Shown in pieces: positions 36,025-42,204 of a DNA stretch of 64,000 bases (position 1 is its first letter; every line of letters starts with the position of its first letter). The stretch comes from Flavobacteriales bacterium (lineage in GTDB: Bacteria; Bacteroidota; Bacteroidia; Flavobacteriales; JABDKJ01), in assembly GCA_013002285.1 (NCBI GenBank), contig JABDKJ010000018.1, positions 1 through 64,000 on the forward strand, in the 5' to 3' direction. The notes beneath the pieces were generated by a model. It saw nothing but the letters and a program-made list of their open reading frames with translations. It was not told the DNA's origin and did no database searches. A program made the position numbers and the translations under genes.

Positions 36025-37881
36025 ATGAATATACTTTCAGTAGAGAATATTAGTAAGCGTTTTGGGGAGCGTGAGATCTTCCGAGATCTTAGTTTTGGTC
36101 TGAGTGAAGGGCAAAAGGTGGCACTTATTGCAAAGAATGGTGCGGGAAAGTCAACCTTGCTTAAGGCCTTGGCAGATGTGGAACCGCCAGATGAAGGCAA
36201 GATCGTATATCGAAATAATGTTGTTTTGGGCTATGTTCGACAGGAGAGTGATTTCAATCCGCATAGCACCATTTTAGAGGCCATTTTTGAAAGCGAAGAT
36301 GAGAGTGTTAAGGCGATCAAGAATTATGAGATGGCACTAACGCTGGGTTGGGAAGGAGAAAAACTGCAAAAAGCAATAGATCGTATGGACGAGCTTGATG
36401 CTTGGGACAGTGAGGTTAAAGCGCGACAAATTTTGACAAAGCTGAAGTTAGACCCGCTGGACAGAGAGATTAGAGTGCTTTCAGGTGGAGAGGTAAAACG
36501 TTTGAGTCTAGCACAGCAATTGATCAAAAAGCCTGATGTTCTCCTTTTGGACGAGCCTACAAACCATTTGGATCTAGACATGATCGAATGGTTGGAGGAT
36601 CATTTGATAAACACCGACCTGACACTTTTAATGATCACTCACGATCGTTATTTTCTAGAACGTGTGTGTGATGTTATTCTTGAGCTAGACAATTTTGAAT
36701 TGTATAAATACAAAGGGAATTACAGCTATTTCCTTGAGAAGAAAGAACTTCGAGAAGAGATGCTTATAGCGTCTACAGCCAGAGCAAAAAGCCTGATGAA
36801 AACAGAGTTAGATTGGATAAGGAGACAACCTAAGGCAAGAGGGACCAAGGCGAAATATAGAGTAGACCAATTTGATGAGATCAAGAAAAAGGCTTCGGTA
36901 AGACTTGATAAGGAGGAGGCCAAACTAGAAATAAACATTTCGCGTATCGGGTCCAAGATCGTTGAGTTACACAACATTACCAAGGGCCTGGGCGATAAGG
37001 AATTGTTCAAGAAATTCTCTTATGTTTTTAAAAGGAATGACAGAGTTGGTATAATAGGTAGGAACGGTTCGGGAAAGTCTACTTTTTTGAATATGATAAC
37101 TGGCACCGAATCTGTTGATACAGGGAAGATCGTGATCGGAGATACGGTTAAGTTTGGCTACTACACTCAAAGTGGATTGAAATTCAAAGATGGCCAGAAA
37201 GTGATCGAAGCGGTAAGAGAAATTGCTGAGGTGATCCCCTTGACAAGAGGACAGAAGATCACTGCTGCTCAATTGCTAGAGCGTTTCCTTTTCCCTCGGA
37301 ATATGCATCACAACCACATTTCTAAATTAAGTGGGGGAGAGAAACGGAGGCTCTATTTATTAACTGTTCTGATGCAGAATCCGAACTTCCTGATCTTGGA
37401 TGAGCCCACAAACGACTTGGACATTTTCACCCTTCAAATACTCGAAAACTATCTGGCTCAGTTTCCGGGAGTGCTCTTGATCGTTAGTCATGATCGTTAT
37501 TTCATGGACCGCATCGTGGAACATACATTTGTGTTCAATGAAGACAAGACCATTTCAGATTTCCCGGGAAATTACACACTTTATCGTATTAAGAATGCTG
37601 GAAAAAAGAAGGCCGAACAAAAAGAAAAGAAGGCAAAGCCAAAAAAGGTAAATGATGAAGTAGAGAAGGTAAAACTCACTTATGCTGAGCGCTTGGAGTT
37701 GGAAAAATTGGACAAAGAAATAGAGCAATTGGAAAAAGACAAATTCGAAAAAGCCAATTTGTTGCAGGGCACTACAGACTATCAAAAGATCGCTGAGATC
37801 TCAACAGAACTGGAAAGCATTCAAAGAGAGTTGGAAGAAAAAACCGAACGTTGGATGTTCCTCGCAGATTTTGAACAATAG
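36025..37881 (+). CDS. ABC-F family ATP-binding protein (Uup-like)
   Basis: This 618-residue soluble ATPase has two ABC domains and no membrane part; ABC-F proteins act on the ribosome (translation rescue or resistance), and Uup-like members also on DNA-associated processes. Walker A motifs are 'AKNGAGKST' (near residue 36) and 'GRNGSGKST' (near 346); signatures are 'LSGGEVKRLSL' and 'LSGGEKRRLYL'; Walker B motifs are 'VLLLDEPTNHLD' and 'FLILDEPTNDLD'. A linker sits between the domains, and the C-terminus (about 525-618) is a charged coiled coil of the Uup type. I start at the ATG at 36025 (MNILSVENISKRFGE); the frame is open further upstream but that part is not protein-like. The head-GIN gene follows 34 bases on. 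Confidence 0.93.
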   Translation: MNILSVENISKRFGEREIFRDLSFGLSEGQKVALIAKNGAGKSTLLKALADVEPPDEGKIVYRNNVVLGYVRQESDFNPHSTILEAIFESEDESVKAIKNYEMALTLGWEGEKLQKAIDRMDELDAWDSEVKARQILTKLKLDPLDREIRVLSGGEVKRLSLAQQLIKKPDVLLLDEPTNHLDLDMIEWLEDHLINTDLTLLMITHDRYFLERVCDVILELDNFELYKYKGNYSYFLEKKELREEMLIASTARAKSLMKTELDWIRRQPKARGTKAKYRVDQFDEIKKKASVRLDKEEAKLEINISRIGSKIVELHNITKGLGDKELFKKFSYVFKRNDRVGIIGRNGSGKSTFLNMITGTESVDTGKIVIGDTVKFGYYTQSGLKFKDGQKVIEAVREIAEVIPLTRGQKITAAQLLERFLFPRNMHHNHISKLSGGEKRRLYLLTVLMQNPNFLILDEPTNDLDIFTLQILENYLAQFPGVLLIVSHDRYFMDRIVEHTFVFNEDKTISDFPGNYTLYRIKNAGKKKAEQKEKKAKPKKVNDEVEKVKLTYAERLELEKLDKEIEQLEKDKFEKANLLQGTTDYQKIAEISTELESIQRELEEKTERWMFLADFEQ

Positions 37882-37915
37882 AATTCCGTATTTTGAGGAT
37901 TCAAATCCTAAGAAC

Positions 37916-38632
37916 ATGAAAAAAGCACTATTATTCCTATTCACATTATTGATCCTATCCGGTATTGGCTATTCTTTCAGCTTTAGCAGTAAATGCATAA
38001 AGGGCGAAGGCAAGACCGTTGAAAAAGAGATCTCTTTAGACGATCTTTCCTACTTAAGCGTTACATCTGCTGTAGATGTGGAGTTAAGCCAAGGGCCGCA
38101 AAAAGTAGTGGCTGTAGGACAGGCGAATATTATTGAACTCTTGAACAGGAATGTGAAAGGAGGCCATTGGACCATAGACTTTACAGATAAGATCTGCTGG
38201 TCTACGAATTTCTCTGTAAAAGTTACTTTACCGTCTTTAGAGGGAGTTAATATCAATGGCTCTGGTGATGTAAGAGGAAATTCTGTTTTCTCTGGAGAGA
38301 GTTTGGATGTATTCATTAATGGATCTGGCGATGTTGATCTGCAAGTTGATATGCTTCAGGTGGTCACCAAGATAAATGGATCTGGCGATGTAAAATTGGT
38401 TGGTGAAGCTGAAAAACACAGCGTGAGCATTAATGGCTCTGGAGATGTGAGTTCATTGGACATGCATACCATGAACAGTTCGGTAAGTATCCATGGATCT
38501 GGTGATGTAAGAGTACATGCAGAAAAATCCTTGAAAGTGCAGGTAGAAGGAAGTGGAGATGTACATTACAAAGGCAACCCAGAAGTGTCTTCGAAGATCC
38601 AAGGATCTGGAGAAATTCATTCGATAAAATAA
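37916..38632 (+). CDS. Head-GIN domain (DUF2807) beta-helix protein
   Basis: The 238-residue exported protein starts at the ATG at 37916 (MKKALLFLFTLLILSG); an earlier in-frame start would overlap the ABC-F gene and hide the signal peptide. After the signal peptide comes the head-GIN region ('SYLSVTSAVDVELSQGPQKV'), then seven G-S-G-D/E repeats: NGSGDV four times, then HGSGDV, EGSGDV and QGSGEI, spaced 19-21 residues apart. The repeats would form one face of a right-handed beta-helix. The family is common in Bacteroidota and of unknown function; adhesion or envelope stress roles have been proposed without firm proof. Its stop overlaps the ATG of the following lipoprotein gene by one base, so it is cotranscribed with it. 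Confidence 0.9.
   Translation: MKKALLFLFTLLILSGIGYSFSFSSKCIKGEGKTVEKEISLDDLSYLSVTSAVDVELSQGPQKVVAVGQANIIELLNRNVKGGHWTIDFTDKICWSTNFSVKVTLPSLEGVNINGSGDVRGNSVFSGESLDVFINGSGDVDLQVDMLQVVTKINGSGDVKLVGEAEKHSVSINGSGDVSSLDMHTMNSSVSIHGSGDVRVHAEKSLKVQVEGSGDVHYKGNPEVSSKIQGSGEIHSIK
38255..38610 (+). repeat. Degenerate ~57-63 bp tandem repeat encoding GSGDV turns
   Basis: Copies of a 17-base core like AATGGATCTGGCGATGT occur at 38255, 38318, 38375, 38432 and 38492, with weaker copies near 38546 and 38600. The spacing of 57, 57, 60 and 63 bases is always a multiple of three. It is a coding repeat inside the head-GIN gene. Confidence 0.85.
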
Positions 38633-39309
38633 TGGAGAGATATCTTTCGATCATATTTTTCACACTTCTATTCTCTTGTTCCACAGAAGAGGATGGCCAA
38701 AAAATTGTGTTGGACAAAGAAGTAATAAACGATATTGGCAATTCCATTGAGATCCCAAGTCTCGATATCGTTTCGAAGGTAGATTCCATATTTTATCAAA
38801 ACGTTTTTCAGATGGAAAACGGACAATACATTGCCATTGCAGAACCGGTGAATGATAGATTCGAAGGACTTTGCCTTCAGCTTTTGGAAATGGCATACGA
38901 TTCTTCTATGAATGTCATAGCAAGTTCGTCCTATGGTTATGACAGTAGAACCTATTTTCCTACATTCTTCAAGCAAGGAAAACGCACCTTCTTATTGGTG
39001 AATACGGGCGAACGAGATTCCTGGGGAAATAAAGTCATGGAATTGACCAATAAGGAATTCAAGGAATTCGGCTTTATTGATGTGGCTAAAGCTACCCGAA
39101 ACAGACCTGGAGAAGACCATGAATTCAGGCATGAGAATATTGCCAGATTTTCGATCCTTTCTGATAATGAACCACTTACATTGACCTTTACATGCGATTC
39201 CATAATCCTATTTGATGATCAAAAGAGCGCATTGGATACCTTGCTAAGTTCTGATCAGGTGAAATATGTATTGAAAGAAGGTCAGTTAGCCTTAGAAACT
39301 AAATACTGA
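38632..39309 (+). CDS. Hypothetical lipoprotein
   Basis: The 225-residue protein has a lipoprotein signal ending in L-F-S-C at Cys16 and no domain I recognise. The mature part begins with an acidic stretch (TEEDGQKIVLDKE) and then appears mainly beta-structured, with repeated 'YIAIAEPV', 'NVIASSSYGYDS' and 'KRTFLLVNTGERDS' strands that look a little like a propeller or beta-sandwich. It starts one base inside the end of the head-GIN gene and is probably cotranscribed, so the two may act together at the envelope. The function is unknown. Confidence 0.75.
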   Translation: MERYLSIIFFTLLFSCSTEEDGQKIVLDKEVINDIGNSIEIPSLDIVSKVDSIFYQNVFQMENGQYIAIAEPVNDRFEGLCLQLLEMAYDSSMNVIASSSYGYDSRTYFPTFFKQGKRTFLLVNTGERDSWGNKVMELTNKEFKEFGFIDVAKATRNRPGEDHEFRHENIARFSILSDNEPLTLTFTCDSIILFDDQKSALDTLLSSDQVKYVLKEGQLALETKY

Positions 39310-39379
39310 AAAACACGTAAATACTATAAATGGCAAGATTTTTGCCTTATCTTTAACTACGAAAATTAAAATTAATAAG

Positions 39380-39769
39380 ATGAAAAAATTATTTATAGCC
39401 TTTGCTCTATGCGCCTTTGTAGGTGGGACTTCTTTTGCTCAGACTGATGCGGATGTAGAAAGAGCTAAAACTGAAATGACCGATAAGGTTGATGAAAAGA
39501 AAGCATGTTCTAAAGATTGCACAAAAGCATGTTGTTCTAAGGATGCAAAGAAAGCATGTTGTTCTAAAGCTGATAAAGCAAAATGCTCTAAGGCAGAAAA
39601 GGCAAGTTGTTCTAAGGACAAAGCATCAGCGAAAGCTTGTTGCTCTAAATCTAAAGCTTCTTCATGTTCTAAAGGTAAAGCTTCAGACGCCAAAGCGAAA
39701 GTTGATGGCGTAAAAGCAAAAGCTACTGAAACTAAAGTTCAGGCAGTTAAGGCTATAGAGAAGAAGTAA
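39380..39769 (+). CDS. Small secreted cysteine/lysine-rich repeat protein
   Basis: The 129-residue protein has a clear signal peptide (about 1-20, ending 'GGTSFA'), then a low-complexity mature part. Residues ~42-101 hold 11 Cys and seven C-S-K units (for example 'ACCSKDAKKACCSKADKAKC'), mixed with Ala and Lys; the C-terminal ~28 residues are an Ala/Lys/Val helix without Cys ('AKVDGVKAKATETKVQAVKA'). The composition suggests metal binding or extensive disulfide crosslinking outside the cytoplasm, but there is no family I recognise. It is preceded by a 70-base gap and followed by a good terminator, so it is probably a one-gene unit. The seven CSK codons use TGYTCTAA at DNA level. Confidence 0.78.
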   Translation: MKKLFIAFALCAFVGGTSFAQTDADVERAKTEMTDKVDEKKACSKDCTKACCSKDAKKACCSKADKAKCSKAEKASCSKDKASAKACCSKSKASSCSKGKASDAKAKVDGVKAKATETKVQAVKAIEKK

Positions 39770-39790
39770 TTCTTTTAAGATATATAAATG

Positions 39791-39822
39791 AAAGCGAAGT
39801 TTGAAAGGGCTTCGCTTTTTTT
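39791..39822 (+). terminator. Intrinsic terminator of the cysteine-rich protein gene
   Basis: AAAGCGAAG (39791-39799), a 10-base loop and CTTCGCTTT (39810-39818) form a 9-bp perfect stem ending in a T tract, 21 bases past the stop codon at 39769. Confidence 0.85.
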
Positions 39823-39868
39823 ATGCTTTATATTTTGTTCAAGCCCTTTGAAATAATTTCCTTCATTG

Positions 39869-40513
39869 CTATTCAAATCCTGTTGGAAATAGCTGCTCTA
39901 TTCTTTTTTCCATTTCCAACGCTATTTGCTTGCTGCTCCCACCTTGTTGGTTTAGTTCGGAAATTATATTCAAGTAACTCTCCATATCCCTGTTCTGACT
40001 TAACTTGAACACATTCTCCATTTCATCTACCTTGATCTCAAATCCCGCGATGGCAGGCATCATTCTGTTTATGAATTCATCTGGGAGGTTGTCATAATAG
40101 GTGGGCGAATTGGTATCTCCGTTCTCAAAATGCAAAGTGAATTTTTTCATAAAAGCCACAAGCTCATCATCTGACATGAATTGCACCTCACCTTTAATGT
40201 GGACACTCATGTAATTCCATGTCGAACCTAGACTAGTGTTTGTATACCATGTAGCACTGATATAACTATGAGGCCCTGTGAAAACAACAAGTACTTGTGG
40301 GTTCTGAACAAAGGTCTTGTAATGATCCGTATTTCGCATGATGTGTCCTTGCAGATACCACTCACCATTTCGTTCTTCAACAAGAATTGGGATCTGGCTG
40401 GCCACTGATTTACCCTGGTTATCACTACCGGTTAAGAATGCAAAGGGATGTTTGTTCAGGAATTGAAGGAGAACACCTTTATCTTTTTCTTTGAAATAAG
40501 AGAAATTGTACAT
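39869..40513 (-). CDS. PaiB-like FMN-binding negative transcriptional regulator
   Basis: The 214-residue protein has the split-barrel FMN-binding fold of PaiB. The start 'MYNFSYFKEKDKGVLLQFLNKHPFAFLTG' and the following 'ASQIPILVE', 'LQGHIMRNTDH' and 'VVFTGPHSYISATWYTN' are the family pattern. In Bacillus, PaiB (with the acetyltransferase PaiA) was described as a repressor of sporulation and degradative-enzyme genes; in Bacteroidota the role is not known and an enzymatic FMN-linked function is as likely. No PaiA partner is adjacent. The gene is convergent with the cysteine-rich gene, separated by its terminator. Confidence 0.88.
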   Translation of the reverse strand: MYNFSYFKEKDKGVLLQFLNKHPFAFLTGSDNQGKSVASQIPILVEERNGEWYLQGHIMRNTDHYKTFVQNPQVLVVFTGPHSYISATWYTNTSLGSTWNYMSVHIKGEVQFMSDDELVAFMKKFTLHFENGDTNSPTYYDNLPDEFINRMMPAIAGFEIKVDEMENVFKLSQNRDMESYLNIISELNQQGGSSKQIALEMEKRIEQLFPTGFE

Positions 40514-40633
40514 TTTGGATTGAATTTCCCGTGTAATATCTAAATAATGAAGGGAAGATCAAATGAACTTTTCTATTTATTTTAAGGTCATTGAAAATAG
40601 ATCGAACTTGTTTAGGTCCTGAATATGACCTTA

Positions 40634-40864
40634 TTACTCTTTTACCTCTTCATAATCCACAAAGTCGCCTTTGTCTGCTGTTTTCTCTTTGCCTTTTTTT
40701 GGAGCTGTGCGCTCTATGACCACATCGCCTTCCTGACGCGGATCTTCATTTGTAAAATCATAGTCTCTACGTTGCCTTGAAGAAAAACCAAGCAATCGTT
40801 TGCCGATGCGAATGATCAAATAGGCAATAAGAAAAAGCCAGAGAAATCTTAATAGTCCACCCAT
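40634..40864 (-). CDS. DUF4834 family small membrane protein
   Basis: This 76-residue protein has a single N-terminal membrane helix ('LLRFLWLFLIAYLIIRIGKRLL') followed by a short, charged cytoplasmic tail ending 'DKGDFVDYEEVKE'. This helix plus D-F-V-D-Y/F-E-E-V-K end is the mark of DUF4834, a small family found across Bacteroidota with unknown function. It lies downstream of the MFS transporter on the same strand with an 84-base gap; both may be in one transcript. Confidence 0.82.
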   Translation of the reverse strand: MGGLLRFLWLFLIAYLIIRIGKRLLGFSSRQRRDYDFTNEDPRQEGDVVIERTAPKKGKEKTADKGDFVDYEEVKE

Positions 40865-40948
40865 ATTGTAAATATAATGAACAATGCATAAACTTCAGGG
40901 CCTTTTGGATGAACGGTTTTTTCTTGAAATAAGCGTGAACATGGCTTT

Positions 40949-42175
40949 TTATTCACTGGATGTTGCCTTTTCATTCGAGATCTTACGAGCAAAGAATATC
41001 ACACTTATCATGATAAAGAACATTACGATCCACAATTTCTGAAAGCCAAAATAGTCTGCAAAAGCTGCTCCTAAGAATGGCGTGATCACGTGAACGAATG
41101 AAAAGACCAACGAATATTGTCCCATGAATTTTGCGGCCTTTTCCTTTGGAGCCATGTTCATTGCCATTGCCCCAGCAAAGGGTAAATAGAAGATCTCTCC
41201 AATGGTAATGAAAAGCATATACAAAAGAGGAACTCCGATCACCCATGGGTTTGCAAAGCCATAAGGAATAGAAATGGCAAGAAAAACAAAGGAGATAGCA
41301 CAAAGCACTGAGCCAATATAAAGTATCCTTCGCTTATTATATTTCTCATACATTTTTACTATGGGCATCTCTAATAGAAAGATCATTAACCCATTCAGTG
41401 TGAACGTAAAACCGATGAGGTCTTCTGCGAAATTCAGCTCACCTTTCATAAATAGGGGGTAGGTATAAATGATCTGAAAAAAAGCAAAAGTCCATAGGAA
41501 ATTTGAAGCCATCAGCCATTTGAATGACTTCGGGAATTTTACTTTTTGTTTTTTCACTGCCTTCTGCTCTCTTGTTTCTTCGACAGTTTTATCTTTTAAG
41601 CCAAGCAACGACATAAGTACAATTCCAGCAGCGATGCAGGTAAGTCCGTCAACAAAAAATAAGATCTCATAACCTACTTGAATGATCAGAAAACCACCAA
41701 TAGCTGGTCCTATAGCTATACCTAAATTAATAGCTAAGCGAACGAGAGCCAAAGACCTTGTTCTATTCTCGAATTTCGAGAATTGGGTTATGCTGGCAAG
41801 GTTTGCAGGTCTATACATGTCACCACAAAAAACGGCAAGGAACAAAAGGGCTGCAAAGTCCCAATAGCTGTCTGCAAATTGCATTAGAAGTATGAAGACC
41901 CCACTCCCCACCAATGCGAAAAATTGGATCTTCAAATAACCCACTTTATCGGCTATTCGACCACTGGTCCATACTCCCGCCAAACTCCCCAAGCCATAAA
42001 ATGTCATGATGGAACCAGACTCTGCGATGCTATATCCAAATTCTGTATGTAGATATACGGCTAAAAAAGTAGTAACCATGAGTCCACTTCGGTTGATCAA
42101 TATCACCAAAGCGAAGATCCAGATCTCCCTAGCTAGACCCTTAAAAGAGTTAAAGTATGATCTAATGAAATTCAT
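40949..42175 (-). CDS. Major facilitator superfamily transporter
   Basis: The 408-residue inner-membrane protein has about 12 hydrophobic helices. The MFS motif A is visible between helices 2 and 3 as 'GVWTSGRIADKVGYLKIQ' (G-x-x-x-D-x-x-G), and the cytoplasmic mid-loop 'KDKTVEETREQKAVKKQKVK' separates the two halves. The pattern 'YGLGSLAGVW...' and 'RSLALVRLAINLGIAIGPAIGG' resembles drug/multidrug efflux or sugar exporters (MdtH-like), but the substrate cannot be told. Its start codon is 29 bases past the carB stop, with the carB terminator in between. Confidence 0.88.
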   Translation of the reverse strand: MNFIRSYFNSFKGLAREIWIFALVILINRSGLMVTTFLAVYLHTEFGYSIAESGSIMTFYGLGSLAGVWTSGRIADKVGYLKIQFFALVGSGVFILLMQFADSYWDFAALLFLAVFCGDMYRPANLASITQFSKFENRTRSLALVRLAINLGIAIGPAIGGFLIIQVGYEILFFVDGLTCIAAGIVLMSLLGLKDKTVEETREQKAVKKQKVKFPKSFKWLMASNFLWTFAFFQIIYTYPLFMKGELNFAEDLIGFTFTLNGLMIFLLEMPIVKMYEKYNKRRILYIGSVLCAISFVFLAISIPYGFANPWVIGVPLLYMLFITIGEIFYLPFAGAMAMNMAPKEKAAKFMGQYSLVFSFVHVITPFLGAAFADYFGFQKLWIVMFFIMISVIFFARKISNEKATSSE

Positions 42176-42179
42176 AAAA

Positions 42180-42201
42180 AAAGGCCTCTCTTGAGGCCTT
42201 T
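42180..42201 (-). terminator. Intrinsic terminator of carB
   Basis: AAAGGCCTC-TCTT-GAGGCCTTT is a perfect 9-bp stem with a 4-base loop. On the minus strand it is followed by Ts that run up to the start codon of the MFS gene (ATG at 42175). It starts 4 bases past the carB stop, so carB and the MFS gene should be separate transcripts, or the MFS gene depends on readthrough. Confidence 0.8.
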
Positions 42202-42204
42202 GCT

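Noticed and set aside
38255..38610. Regularly spaced repeats, CRISPR-like in periodicity
   Set aside because: The spacing is always a multiple of three and the cores encode NGSGDV turns in one reading frame; it is a coding repeat of a head-GIN protein.
39439..39693. Antisense 84-aa frame over the cysteine-rich gene
   Set aside because: It is the mirror of the CSK repeat and has no signal peptide or start context. The plus strand has a signal peptide and a terminator.
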